Positions 33,203 through 42,266 of a DNA stretch of 64,000 nt are shown piece after piece. The notes beneath the pieces are model-generated. The model was not told where the DNA came from. It saw nothing but the letters and a program-made list of their open reading frames with translations, and did not search any database. Numbering within the stretch: position 1 is the first letter of the stretch; the number at the start of each line of letters is the position of its first letter. This stretch comes from Streptomyces sp. WMMB303 (GTDB lineage: Bacteria; Actinomycetota; Actinomycetes; Streptomycetales; Streptomycetaceae), in NCBI RefSeq assembly GCF_029351045.1, contig NZ_JARKIN010000001.1, forward strand, positions 4,514,501 to 4,578,500, written 5' to 3'. Made by a program: the position numbers and the translations under genes.

Positions 33203-35223
33203 GGCCGCAGCTCCACCGGGGTGATGTCCTCCCGCGCCAGGCCGAAGGTCTGGCAGTAGAGCGAGAGTTCGGCCTCCACCGCGCGCACGATCGTCTCGGC
33301 ACGGCGGAAGCCGTGCCCCTCACCCTCGAAGGCGAGATAGGCGTGCGGGACTCCCCTCCCCTTGACCTGCTCCAAGAAGCGTTCGCACTGCACCGGCGGA
33401 CAGATCACATCGTCCAGCCCTTGGAGCAGCAGGAAGGGAGCCGTCGTCCGGTCCGCGTGCTGCAAAGGGGAGCGCTCGCGGTACCGCTCCGGCACCTCGG
33501 CGAGCGGGCCGACCAGGGACTCCAGGTACTGGGACTCGAAGTCGTGCGTCTCGCCGGTGGCCCACCCCGTCAGGTCGAGGATGGGATAGGTGACGGTGCC
33601 GCAGGCGTACAGGCCCTCCGCGAGCGGGGAGGTGAGCGACGCGGCGCTGGTCCAGCCGCCCGCGCTGCCGCCCCGGATGGCGAGCCGCGCCTCATCTGCT
33701 GTGCCCTCCGCCGCGAGGGTGCGGGCCACCACGGCGCAGTCCTCGACGTCCACGATGCCCCACTGCTGCCGGAGACGGTTGCGGTATGCGCGCCCGTAGC
33801 CGGTGGAACCGCCGTAGTTGACCTCCGCCACGCCGATGCCGCGCGAGGTGAAGTAGGCGATCTCCAGATCGAGCACCAGGGGAGAGCGGCTGGTGGGTCC
33901 GCCGTGCACCCACACCACATAGGGCGGCAGTTCCCCCGCGGGTGCGGTGTGGTCGGGATGGTGCGGGGGGTGGAGGTGGGCGTGGATGTCGCGGCCGTCG
34001 GGCCCGGTGAAGGTGCGGCTCTGCGGCTCCGGATAGTAGGCCGGGTCCACCTGGTCCTCGTGGTGCGCTGCCACTACGACCGTATGGCCGGTACGGGTGT
34101 CCAGTTCGACGATCTCGTAGGAGGTCCGAGGGCTCGCCGCGATCCCGGCGACGCGGGAATCGACGACAGCGAGCGAGGGCGCCCACTCGGTCCACGGGCC
34201 GGCGGCGTCGACCAGTTCGCCCGTCTCCGCGTCCAGGACGCCCAGCCGCTGCGCGCCCCGTCCGTGCAGCGTGGCCACGAGTCCGCCGGGCAGCGGTGCG
34301 AACCAGCGCTGTCCGATCTTCCACGCGGCCCCCGCGAACTCCTCCTCGCGCGGACACAGCGGCACTCCCCGCGGTGTGGAGCCGTCCGTTTCGGCGGCCC
34401 CCGCATCCACCCGGCGGAGATTCCACCAGCCGCTCACGTCGGAGGCGATCAGCAGCGTGCCGTCGGAGGCGAACTCCGCCTGCGCCACCGACTCCTCGGG
34501 ACCGCCCGCGACGGCACGCGGAGGTTCGAGGCTGCCGTCACCGCTGATCCGTGCGGTCATCACGCGGGTACCGTCCCACGGCATCGCGGGGTGGTTCCAC
34601 GCCAGCCAGGCCAGGCGCTCGCCGTCCGGGGAGAGCCGCGGGCCGCCCAGGAACCGGTCGCCGTCCCCGGTCAGCTCCCGTACTCGGCCACGGTCGGCGG
34701 CGGCCGAACCGTCCAGCGGTACGGCCGCCAGTACCCTGCGCAGTTCGGTGGGGCCCTCACCGGTGAACTCCTCCAGTACGCACCACACCTCACCGCGCTC
34801 GACCAGCACCACCGGATCGCACCAGCGCAGCCCGTCCTCGGTGACGTCGGAGAGCGGGGTCAGCGGGCGGGGCGCGGCGTCGGCGGCGTCGGGCTCTACG
34901 GCGTAGAGCCGCTGGTCGGCGAAGTGGGTGAAGACGATCAGCGGCCCACCGCTGCTGCGGGCCGCACCGGCCCAGGGCAGACCGCCGTACTCGATCACCC
35001 GGTTCCGCACGTTCCAAGGTGCGGGCAGCACGCTGACCGGGGACTGCCGCCCGTCGGCAGGCAGCCGCAGCAGAGCGCGCCGGCCGCCTTCCTCGGGGCG
35101 CGGCTCGGTCCACCACAGCTCGCCGCCGACGGAACCGAGGAAATCGGGTCGCCCGTCGTGCGCGGCGACGAGTCCGGCGTCGATCGGAGAGGGCCAGGTG
35201 CCGTAGGGGGCCTGGACGGGCAT
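33199..35223 (-). CDS. S9 family peptidase (prolyl-oligopeptidase type)
   Basis: 674 aa from the ATG at 35223, preceded by AGGAGGCTGACCCC. The N-terminal two thirds are a beta-propeller (for example LSPDGERLAWLAWNHPAMPW). The C-terminal alpha/beta-hydrolase has the nucleophile in IRGGSAGGW, Asp in LLQGLDDVICPP and His in EGEGHGFR. It cleaves short peptides in the cytoplasm. It starts 4 bp after the M20 gene stop and overlaps the DinB gene, placing it in the peptidase operon. Confidence 0.92.
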   Translation of the reverse strand: MPVQAPYGTWPSPIDAGLVAAHDGRPDFLGSVGGELWWTEPRPEEGGRRALLRLPADGRQSPVSVLPAPWNVRNRVIEYGGLPWAGAARSSGGPLIVFTHFADQRLYAVEPDAADAAPRPLTPLSDVTEDGLRWCDPVVLVERGEVWCVLEEFTGEGPTELRRVLAAVPLDGSAAADRGRVRELTGDGDRFLGGPRLSPDGERLAWLAWNHPAMPWDGTRVMTARISGDGSLEPPRAVAGGPEESVAQAEFASDGTLLIASDVSGWWNLRRVDAGAAETDGSTPRGVPLCPREEEFAGAAWKIGQRWFAPLPGGLVATLHGRGAQRLGVLDAETGELVDAAGPWTEWAPSLAVVDSRVAGIAASPRTSYEIVELDTRTGHTVVVAAHHEDQVDPAYYPEPQSRTFTGPDGRDIHAHLHPPHHPDHTAPAGELPPYVVWVHGGPTSRSPLVLDLEIAYFTSRGIGVAEVNYGGSTGYGRAYRNRLRQQWGIVDVEDCAVVARTLAAEGTADEARLAIRGGSAGGWTSAASLTSPLAEGLYACGTVTYPILDLTGWATGETHDFESQYLESLVGPLAEVPERYRERSPLQHADRTTAPFLLLQGLDDVICPPVQCERFLEQVKGRGVPHAYLAFEGEGHGFRRAETIVRAVEAELSLYCQTFGLAREDITPVELRP

Positions 35224-35227
35224 GGGG

Positions 35228-36706
35228 TCAGCCTCCTGACGGGGTCGTGGTGTCACGGCCGGCCCTGCGGTCGTCGCCGGCCGGGTCGCCGCCGGTGGCG
35301 GAAGAGCGAGAGGGGGCGCTCGACCGCGCTGCGGTGCCGAGCAGGGTGCGGTCCAGGACACGGACGCCGAAGTGCAGCGCCTCCACGGGCACACGTTCGT
35401 CCACGCCGTGGAACAGCGCCTGGTAGTCGAAGCCTTCGGGGAGCTTGAGCGGGGTGAAGCCGTAGCCGGCGATACCGAGCCGGGAGAACTGCTTGGCGTC
35501 GGTGCCGCCGGACATGCAGTGCGGCACCGCGTGCGCGCCCGGGTCGAAGTGCTCGAGCGCCTCGGTCATGGCGGCGAACAGCGGCGTTTCCAGCGGTGCC
35601 TGGAGCGGGATCTCCCGGTGCTGGAACTGCCAGTCCACGTCGGGGCCGGTGAGCGCGTCGAGCGTGGCGTGGAACTCCTCCTCGGCGCCGGGCAGCATGC
35701 GGCCGTCCACCCGCGCGGTGGCCGTCCCCGGGATCACATTGACCTTGTAACCGGCCTCCAGCACCGTGGGGTTGGCGCTGTTGCGCACGACCGGCTCGAC
35801 CAGCGCGGCGGCCGGGCCGAGTGCGGCGAGCAGCGCGTCCACCTCGGCGTCCGGCGCATCGGGGCGGAGCGGGCGCAGCCCGTGCAGTTCGGCGAGGCGG
35901 ACGAGCGCCGCCCGCACCGTCGGGGTCAGCCGCACCGGCCATTCGTGCTCGCCGATGCGGTGGACGGCGGCGGCGAGCCGGCTGACGGCGTTGGCGCGGT
36001 TGACCTTGGAGCCGTGTCCCGCCCGGCCGTGCGCGGTCAGCTTGAGCCAGGCCGTGCCGCGTTCGCCGGCCGCCACGGGGTAGAGGCGCATTCCGGGACC
36101 GGCGTGGAAGGTGAAGGCGCCGGACTCGCTGATGCCTTCGGTGCAGCCCTCGAAGAGTTCGGGATGCTCCCGCACCAGGAAGTCGGAGCCGAACTCGGCG
36201 CTGTCCTCCTCGTCCGCGGTGAACGCCAGGACGATGTCGCGCGGCGGCCGCACCCCGGCCCGGGCCCAGGCGCGGGCCAGCGAGAGGGCCATGGCGTCGG
36301 CGTTCTTCATGTCGATGGCGCCACGGCCCCACACCACGCCGTCGCGGACCTCTCCGGAGAAGGGGTGCACTGTCCAGTCGGCGGGCTCGGCCGGGACCAC
36401 GTCGAGGTGGCCGTGCAGCAGCAGTCCCCCGGCTGCCGGATCGGTGCCCTCGATCCTGGCCACCACGTTGGTCCGGCCGGACTTCTTCTCCAGCAGCCGG
36501 GGTTCGATTCCCGCATCGGCCAGCGCGGAGGCGACGTACTCGGCTGCCGGGCGCTCGTTGCCCTCTCCTGCGCCGTGGTTGGTGGTGTCGAGCCGGATCA
36601 GTTCGGAGGTGGCACGCACCACCTCGTCGAAGACCTGCGCGTCGAGGTGTCCGCCGTCCGCCGGAGCTGCCCTTCCGCCTTCTTCCCGTGCTGCCCGCTC
36701 AGCCAT
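35228..36706 (-). CDS. M20 family metallopeptidase
   Basis: 492 aa, with a C-terminal tail of about 40 disordered residues. Zinc-site motifs are present: LLLHGHLDVVPAEPADW (His/Asp), WGRGAIDMKN (Asp), FTADEEDSAEFGSDF (Glu-Glu) and ALFHGVDE (His). This matches the ArgE/DapE/carboxypeptidase G2 group that hydrolyses N-acyl or dipeptide bonds. It overlaps the D-aminopeptidase gene by 8 bp and is followed after 4 bp by the S9 peptidase gene. Confidence 0.92.
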   Translation of the reverse strand: MAERAAREEGGRAAPADGGHLDAQVFDEVVRATSELIRLDTTNHGAGEGNERPAAEYVASALADAGIEPRLLEKKSGRTNVVARIEGTDPAAGGLLLHGHLDVVPAEPADWTVHPFSGEVRDGVVWGRGAIDMKNADAMALSLARAWARAGVRPPRDIVLAFTADEEDSAEFGSDFLVREHPELFEGCTEGISESGAFTFHAGPGMRLYPVAAGERGTAWLKLTAHGRAGHGSKVNRANAVSRLAAAVHRIGEHEWPVRLTPTVRAALVRLAELHGLRPLRPDAPDAEVDALLAALGPAAALVEPVVRNSANPTVLEAGYKVNVIPGTATARVDGRMLPGAEEEFHATLDALTGPDVDWQFQHREIPLQAPLETPLFAAMTEALEHFDPGAHAVPHCMSGGTDAKQFSRLGIAGYGFTPLKLPEGFDYQALFHGVDERVPVEALHFGVRVLDRTLLGTAARSSAPSRSSATGGDPAGDDRRAGRDTTTPSGG

Positions 36707-37532
36707 ACTGTTCCTCCACTGCGGCGGAGACGACGGTCGTGACGGCCTTGAAGCAGCGGATCATGTCGTAGGCTCCGGCCGAGGTGAAGGCCACACGGCG
36801 TTCGCCGCAGCGCTCGACACCGGGCACCACGGTGGCAGCGCCCACCAGGTGTTCGGCGTCGAACTCCAGCTCCACGGTGTGCGGCTCGGGCTCCGGCGGA
36901 GTGCGGCGCCCGGCCAGCGGGAGGGCACGCCGGGCGGCATCCCGAATATCGGCCGCGGTACGGGCCGGAGGGCGGCACACCGCGGCGTACCGCGACACGT
37001 AGTCCTTGACGGCGACGCCCAGCGCGTCGGGCGCATAACCCTTGGCGTCCTCGACGGTGCGGTCGTCGCCGGTCACCAGCACGACGGGGACGCCGAACTC
37101 TGCCGCCACCAGGGTGTTGAGGCGGCCCTCGTCGGCCCGTACCCCGTCGGCCCACACGCCGGTCAGGGAGTTGGCGAGGTAGGTGTGGGCGAGGACGCCC
37201 TCGCTGCCGGCACCGGTGTGGTAGCCGATGTAGGCGATGCCGTCCACGTCGCCATGCTGGATGCCTTCGACCATCGACAACGCCTTGTGCCGACCGGTGA
37301 TCATCTCGGCCCGCTCGTCCAGCTGTTCCAACAGGAGGTTGCGCATCGTCCAGTGGGCCTCGTTGATGAGTACCTCGTCAGCGCCCGCCTCGAAGAAACC
37401 CCGGACGGCGGCGTCCACGTCCGAGGTGAACATCGACCGGCAGCGCTCCCACTGCGGGGTTCCCGGCAGGACGTCCGCCGGCCAGGTGACTCCCGTTGCG
37501 CCCTCCATGTCGGCGCTGATGAGGATCTTCAT
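36699..37532 (-). CDS. M55 family D-aminopeptidase (DppA-like)
   Basis: 277 aa. The DppA metal ligands map well: Asp8 and Glu10 in ISADMEGATGVT, His60 in LINEAHWTM, His105 in YIGYHTG and Glu135 in ADEGRL. In Bacillus DppA removes N-terminal D-amino acids from peptides such as D-Ala-D-Ala. Full length. First gene of the operon that continues with M20, S9 and DinB genes, which suggests salvage of peptidoglycan-type or D-residue peptides. It appears leaderless. Confidence 0.92.
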   Translation of the reverse strand: MKILISADMEGATGVTWPADVLPGTPQWERCRSMFTSDVDAAVRGFFEAGADEVLINEAHWTMRNLLLEQLDERAEMITGRHKALSMVEGIQHGDVDGIAYIGYHTGAGSEGVLAHTYLANSLTGVWADGVRADEGRLNTLVAAEFGVPVVLVTGDDRTVEDAKGYAPDALGVAVKDYVSRYAAVCRPPARTAADIRDAARRALPLAGRRTPPEPEPHTVELEFDAEHLVGAATVVPGVERCGERRVAFTSAGAYDMIRCFKAVTTVVSAAVEEQYG

Positions 37533-37539
37533 GCCCGGC

Positions 37540-37545
37540 ACGTTA
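37540..37545 (-). promoter_or_regulatory. -10 box TAACGT of the leaderless D-aminopeptidase operon
   Basis: On the minus strand TAACGT ends 7 nt before the ATG at 37532; there is no ribosome site. It would drive the four-gene peptidase operon. Confidence 0.5.
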
Positions 37546-37606
37546 CGCCGTGGCCAACCGCCATGACACCCCTGTGGATAACTCCACTGGTCCACACCAG
37601 CCGATT

Positions 37607-38302
37607 TCACCCGGGCAGGCGAGGATCTTCCCCACATCTCCCGCTGACCTGCGCGTTCCACGCCGCGAGCGTGGGATCGTCCGGGCTCGCCGGCCGATGC
37701 ACCTCCACCACGGGGCAGCCCAGTTCCCGGATCCGGGAGGCTGCCGGCGCCGCCGCCGCGCGGGCCGGACGGCCGAGGAGCCGCGGCAGTCGCGCGCCCA
37801 GCTCGGTCGCCTCCGGAAACCAGCGGTGGTGGCCGAACGACGGCACGACCCTGGCCCCCCGCAGCGCCCGCTGCCGCTGGAGCCGGGCGGTACCGGTGGC
37901 GAGCACCAACAGCCGTACGGGCGCGGGAGCGGCCAGCGGGTAGCTCCACCACAGCACGTCGGCACGGCCCCGACCGGGCACCCGAACGCGGGCCCGCCCC
38001 GCCATGGCCGCGCCGGACCCCGTCAGGTCTCCGGCCCCGTCGAGCCAGTGGTGATCACCCGCACGTGCGGAGGCGTTCAACGCGCCCGTCACCGGCAGGA
38101 TGTCGGCCGCCGGGGCGCCGAGCACGTCCTTGCGGCGGTGTCCGAACAGCGCGCTCGCGCCACTGCCCCAGTGCACGACGGTGCCCCGCACGCCGATGCC
38201 GACCGCCGCGAGTGGAAGGCAGCCGCGGACGGCGACCAGGGTCTCCAGCGCGCAGGGACCGGTCCGGCGGATCCCACGGTCAGCGTCCGGCTCGCTTCCC
38301 AT
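37607..38302 (-). CDS. PAS-domain-like protein, possibly truncated
   Basis: 231 aa from the ATG at 38302, with GAGAGGA upstream. Residues about 10-75 resemble a PAS domain (PLAAVGIGVRGTVVHWGSGASALFGH ... DVLGAPAADILP), and the rest continues with short strands (ADVLWWSYPLAAPAPVRLLVLA). In Streptomyces such N-termini often belong to longer PAS-GAF-phosphatase (SpoIIE-type) sensors. Here the frame stops 74 bp before the D-aminopeptidase gene, so it is either a short sensor or a truncated one. Ligand and partner unknown. Confidence 0.55.
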   Translation of the reverse strand: MGSEPDADRGIRRTGPCALETLVAVRGCLPLAAVGIGVRGTVVHWGSGASALFGHRRKDVLGAPAADILPVTGALNASARAGDHHWLDGAGDLTGSGAAMAGRARVRVPGRGRADVLWWSYPLAAPAPVRLLVLATGTARLQRQRALRGARVVPSFGHHRWFPEATELGARLPRLLGRPARAAAAPAASRIRELGCPVVEVHRPASPDDPTLAAWNAQVSGRCGEDPRLPG

Positions 38303-38433
38303 GAACCAGTCCTCTCTTCCGGCGGCGGCCGCTCCCGCCACGCCGGGCAGCCCTCACCACCGTAGAGCCGGACGGAAACGGCGGGAGAGGCAACGCCCGA
38401 ACGGGGGACGCGACGGGGGCGCGGTCAGCGCGT

Positions 38434-38500
38434 CGACCACCCCGCCGACAGCCCCCGGCGCGTCGGGAAGCCGCGCCGGGGGCTGCCCGGTCGGTGGTCG
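38434..38500 (-). terminator. Long hairpin terminator after the MFS gene
   Basis: Arms of 8 bp (38434-38441 with 38493-38500) and 14 bp (38449-38462 with 38472-38485) separated by a 7-nt internal loop, with a 9-nt apical loop. It lies 74 bp beyond the MFS stop at 38574 and upstream of the PAS gene, so it isolates the two units. Confidence 0.75.
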
Positions 38501-38573
38501 CTCCGGTCTCTCCGGCCCGTCCCGTCGCTCCGATCAGGCCGAGCGCTTCCGACGGTCCGGTCACTCCGGTCTG

Positions 38574-41399
38574 TCAGTCCTCGTGCCCCAGTTGCAGGTC
38601 GCGTTCGGTGCGCCCGCCGCCCGCGATCTGCAGCACGGTCGCGACCGGCGGATAGCCCGCGGCCACCACCGTGTACTCGCCGGAGGCCAGGTCGACGAAG
38701 CGGAAGATACCGTCGGCGCCGGTCGTCGCGGTGTCGACGACGTTCCCCGCGGCGTCCAGCAGGGTGACCCGCGCGTCCTCCACGGGCCGCCCGCCGGAGG
38801 CCCGGACGGTGCCGCGCAGCACGGCGCCACCGGCGAGTTCGACGTCCTGCCTGGTCTCACGGGACGCCTGGACGGAGACCGGGAGGGCGGCGGGGCGGTA
38901 GACGGGAGCGCTGGCCGCCAGCGTGTACTCACCGGCGACCAGTTCGGAGATGACGTAGCCGCCCTCCCGGCTGCTGCGGGTGGTGGCGACGACCTCGCCG
39001 CGCACGTCGGTAAGGGTGACGATGGCGTCCTTGACGGGGTTGCCGTCGGCCGTGAGCACACTGCCCGCCAGCCGGCCCGCCCCGCCGAGGACCACGTCGA
39101 GGTCGACGGGGCGTTCGCCCACGCTGACGCTGACCGCCCGCGGCTGGTGCCCGCCCGCCGAGGCGATCAGTACGTAGGAGCCCTCACCTGGGGTGCTCAG
39201 CGCGTACCGCCCGTCCTCACCGGTGGCCCCCCGCCCGATCTGTCGTCCGGCGGTGTCCACCAGGGTGAGCGCCGCGCGGGGAACGGCGGTGCCGTCGTGG
39301 TGCCGCACGGCGCCGCAGACCGGAACACCGGCGGCGTAGGGCGCCGGCGCGGGCTGCGGGCCGGCGCCGTCGGGCGCGGATGCTGCGGGTGCTTCGGCGC
39401 TGCGGGCCGGAGGCACGGACGTGTGCTGGGACACCAGTGGTTTCTCCTTGAGAAAGAGGGACAGTGCCAGCCCGAGGACGAGCACCGGAACGAGGTAGAG
39501 GAAGATCCGCGGCATCGCTTCCGCGTACGCCTCGATGTAGCCGTCGCGCAGCGGTGCGGGCAGTGCGCGCACGAGTTGCGGGGTCAGGGAGTCGGGGTCG
39601 GGCAACTCGCCCTGGTCCCGGGGGAGCTTCCGGGCGAGCGCGTCCGCGAGCCGGTGGGCGAGCAGGGTGCCGAACAGGGCGGCCCCGATGCTGCCGCCGA
39701 TCTGCCGGAAGTAGTTGTTGGCGCTGGTGGCCGCGCCGATGTCGGTGGCCCGAGCCGAGTTCTGCACGGCCAGCACCAGCACGGGCAGCACGAAACCGAT
39801 TCCGAGACCGAGGATGCCCGACCAGATGCCGAACATCTGCCGCGAGGTGTCCGCGTCCAGCTTGGAGAGCAGCCACATCCCCTCGGCGGAGAGGGCGCAG
39901 CCCAGCACGGGGAAGACCTTGTAGTGCCCGGTGCGGGTGATGAGCTGGCCGGAGAGCAGGGAGGAGACGACGACCCCGGACATCAGCGGCAGCATCAGCA
40001 GTCCCGAGGTGGTGGCACTGACGCCCTCGACCATCTGCAGGAAGCTGGGCAGATAGCTGGCGGCGCCGAAGAGCGCGATACCGATGGCCGCGCCCACCAG
40101 ACCGGTGACGTTGAAGACGGAGTCCCGGAACAGCCGAAGCGGAAGGATGGGTTCGGGCGCGTAGTGCTCGGCGACGAGGAAGAGCCCCCCGCTGACGACG
40201 GCGCCGGTGGCCAGGCCGAGGATGACGCGGTCGCCCCAGTCGTAGGTCGTGCCGCCCCAACTGGTGAGCAGGACCAGACAGGTGGAGAAGGCAGCCATCA
40301 GCAGCGCGCCGAGGATGTCGAGCCGGGGCCGCACCCGGGGCCTGGGCAGGGTGAGGGCGAGCGCGGTCACCAGGAGAGTGAGCAGGCCGACCGGGACGTT
40401 GAACCAGAAGCACCAGCGCCAGGACAGGTCGTCGGTGAACCAGCCGCCCAGCAGCGGACCGGCCACCGAGGCGAGCCCGAAGGCGGCGCCGATTAGGCCC
40501 ATGTACCGGCCGCGGTCGCGGGCGGGTACGACGTCCGCGATGATCGCCTGCACCCCGATCATCAGTCCGCCGGCTCCGGTGCCCTGCACGGCGCGGTAGA
40601 CGATCAGCTCCTCCATGGAACCGGACCACCCGGCGAGGGCTGAGCCGACGGTGAAGACGCCGATGGCGAAGAGGAAGAGGCCCTTGCGGCCGAAGAGGTC
40701 GCCGAGCTTGCCGTAGACGGGCAGCACGATGGTCGCGGCCAGGAGGTAGGCGGTGACGGCCCAGGACATCCGGCGCAGGCCGTCGAGTTCGCCGACGATC
40801 TTGGGGAGAGCCGTGGCCACGATGGTCTGCTCGAGCGCGGCCAGCAGCATGGCCAGCATCAGCGCCCCGAAGACGAGCCGGAGACGGCGCGGTGACAGCA
40901 GCGCGTGCGGCGGGCCGCCGTCCGGCGCCGCGGCCCCCTGGGCCACGGCTTCCTGGGCCGTGGCCCCCTGGGCCGTGGCCTCCTGGGCCGTGCTCTGCGC
41001 TGCGGCGCCCTGCGGAGCTTCCCGCGGGATCCGCTGGGTCGGGTGCGGCGCTCGGGCGTCGGCCAGGTCGCCCCCGGAGGCGGCCGCCGGCGCGGGCCGG
41101 ACCGCTCCGTACCCCGGGGCGGCGGAGCCCGTCGATCCGTACTCCGCCGGCCCGGCCGACGCGGCACCTGCGCCTGCCGGGGAGGCGCCCGGGGTCGTCA
41201 GCGGGTCGGCGGGGCCCGGCGCGGGCGCCGGGACAGGCGTTGCCGCTGCCGGGGCCGCGGGCCGGCCCGGCAGCTCCACGGTGACCTCGACCGCGGCCGG
41301 AGCTGCGGCGGCCACGGGTCCGGAGTGCTGAAGTCCCCTGCCGGATACGGGGTTTCCGTCACCCCTGGTGTCGAGGGTCGCCCCGCCGGTACCGCCCAT
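38574..41399 (-). CDS. MFS drug exporter (DHA2, 14 TM) fused to carboxypeptidase-regulatory-like domains
   Basis: 941 aa from the ATG at 41399, preceded by AAGGGGAG. Residues 1-165 are a disordered Pro/Ala-rich tail with a five-residue repeat. Residues about 170-660 are a 14-helix major-facilitator exporter of the EmrB/QacA type ([48 protein letters not shown]). The C-terminus from about 690 carries three transthyretin-like CarboxypepD_reg modules ([60 protein letters not shown]). The fusion is unusual; the modules could bind a ligand or wall component. Drug or metabolite export is inferred from family. Confidence 0.9.
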   Translation of the reverse strand: MGGTGGATLDTRGDGNPVSGRGLQHSGPVAAAAPAAVEVTVELPGRPAAPAAATPVPAPAPGPADPLTTPGASPAGAGAASAGPAEYGSTGSAAPGYGAVRPAPAAASGGDLADARAPHPTQRIPREAPQGAAAQSTAQEATAQGATAQEAVAQGAAAPDGGPPHALLSPRRLRLVFGALMLAMLLAALEQTIVATALPKIVGELDGLRRMSWAVTAYLLAATIVLPVYGKLGDLFGRKGLFLFAIGVFTVGSALAGWSGSMEELIVYRAVQGTGAGGLMIGVQAIIADVVPARDRGRYMGLIGAAFGLASVAGPLLGGWFTDDLSWRWCFWFNVPVGLLTLLVTALALTLPRPRVRPRLDILGALLMAAFSTCLVLLTSWGGTTYDWGDRVILGLATGAVVSGGLFLVAEHYAPEPILPLRLFRDSVFNVTGLVGAAIGIALFGAASYLPSFLQMVEGVSATTSGLLMLPLMSGVVVSSLLSGQLITRTGHYKVFPVLGCALSAEGMWLLSKLDADTSRQMFGIWSGILGLGIGFVLPVLVLAVQNSARATDIGAATSANNYFRQIGGSIGAALFGTLLAHRLADALARKLPRDQGELPDPDSLTPQLVRALPAPLRDGYIEAYAEAMPRIFLYLVPVLVLGLALSLFLKEKPLVSQHTSVPPARSAEAPAASAPDGAGPQPAPAPYAAGVPVCGAVRHHDGTAVPRAALTLVDTAGRQIGRGATGEDGRYALSTPGEGSYVLIASAGGHQPRAVSVSVGERPVDLDVVLGGAGRLAGSVLTADGNPVKDAIVTLTDVRGEVVATTRSSREGGYVISELVAGEYTLAASAPVYRPAALPVSVQASRETRQDVELAGGAVLRGTVRASGGRPVEDARVTLLDAAGNVVDTATTGADGIFRFVDLASGEYTVVAAGYPPVATVLQIAGGGRTERDLQLGHED
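40936..40995. repeat. Four tandem 15-bp repeats inside the MFS gene
   Basis: Units of 15 bp at 40936, 40951, 40966 and 40981 share CCTGGGCC and encode, on the minus strand, a five-residue A-Q-E/G-A-T/V repeat in the disordered N-terminal tail. The copy number may vary between strains. Confidence 0.75.
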
Positions 41400-41641
41400 C
41401 CCACTCCCCTTGCCGCTGCTTCTGGGGGAGTATTTCTCGCATTGCACGACAAGCGCGTTCAAGTACGGTTCAGGTGCGCGTCGTGGGACGGATGGGGCTC
41501 AATTCGGTTGCCCGGGGCGCCTGTCGGGCTGCCGATCAGGGGTTTTCCTGTGACGGACCGCCGTCTGCGGCAGCGGCGCCCCCCACCGGAAACCACCCGA
41601 TCCGGTGAGGCGCGCCGCGCGTGCCGAGAGGCGGCGGACGG

Positions 41642-42094
41642 TCAGCCGCCCTGCTCCGTCCTGGCGGCAAGCCGCTGGAGCACATCGTCGTAGATGCGGG
41701 CCAGCCCCTTGGGCGCGAAGGTCCGCTCGAAGAAGCCGCCGATGCCGCCCGCGCCGTTCCAGACGGTGGTCACCGTGACCCGGGCGGTCTTCTCCCGACT
41801 GCCGGGGGTCACCCGCCAGGTGGTCACCATCGAGGAGTTGCGGTCGGTCTCCACCAACTCGCCGTCGGCGGGCTCGGTGACGTCGAGCAGGCAGTCCCGG
41901 ACGCGCTTGCTGGTCGCCTGGAGCTTCCAGTGCACGAGCGTGCCCTCGCCGTCGCCGCCCTCCCTGACCTCGTACTCGCTGAAGGGCGCGGGGAGCAGTT
42001 CGGCCCGGGTCCCGCTGTAGTCGGCGAGCGCGTCGAACACCTCGTCGGGTCCGGCCGCGATCTCCCGCTGCGTGGTCGCCTCGACCTGCGCCAT
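41642..42094 (-). CDS. SRPBCC family protein (polyketide cyclase/START-like)
   Basis: 150 aa from the ATG at 42094, preceded by AGGAGGAGTC. The START-like fold is suggested by QREIAAGPDEVFDALADYSGT, the strand VREGGDGEGTLVHWKLQ, and a long C-terminal helix (GGFFERTFAPKGLARIYDDVLQRL). Such proteins bind hydrophobic small ligands in a deep cavity. It is divergent from the radical SAM gene and shares the intergenic region with the LexA-type box. Confidence 0.87.
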   Translation of the reverse strand: MAQVEATTQREIAAGPDEVFDALADYSGTRAELLPAPFSEYEVREGGDGEGTLVHWKLQATSKRVRDCLLDVTEPADGELVETDRNSSMVTTWRVTPGSREKTARVTVTTVWNGAGGIGGFFERTFAPKGLARIYDDVLQRLAARTEQGG

Positions 42095-42186
42095 GACTCC
42101 TCCTGTGACTGGACGGCCTGTGATCGGGGTGGCCAGCCAATCACCCCCGGGTCGGCTCCCCAAATCGAGCTTGACACTTTCCGTAC

Positions 42187-42198
42187 GAACGCGTGTTC
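42187..42198. promoter_or_regulatory. LexA (SOS) box GAAC-GCGT-GTTC
   Basis: Perfect match to the actinobacterial SOS core GAAC-N4-GTTC, preceded by C as in the longer consensus. A TTGACA hexamer lies just upstream at 42171-42176. It is 69 bp before the ATG of the radical SAM gene. The M. tuberculosis homologue Rv2578c is, as I recall it, in the LexA regulon, which supports a functional site. Confidence 0.75.
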
Positions 42199-42266
42199 TA
42201 TTCTGGAACCACGGAGAGCAACAGTGGAGCAAGAAGGACGCGACACCACCACCGAGGAGGCCGCGC

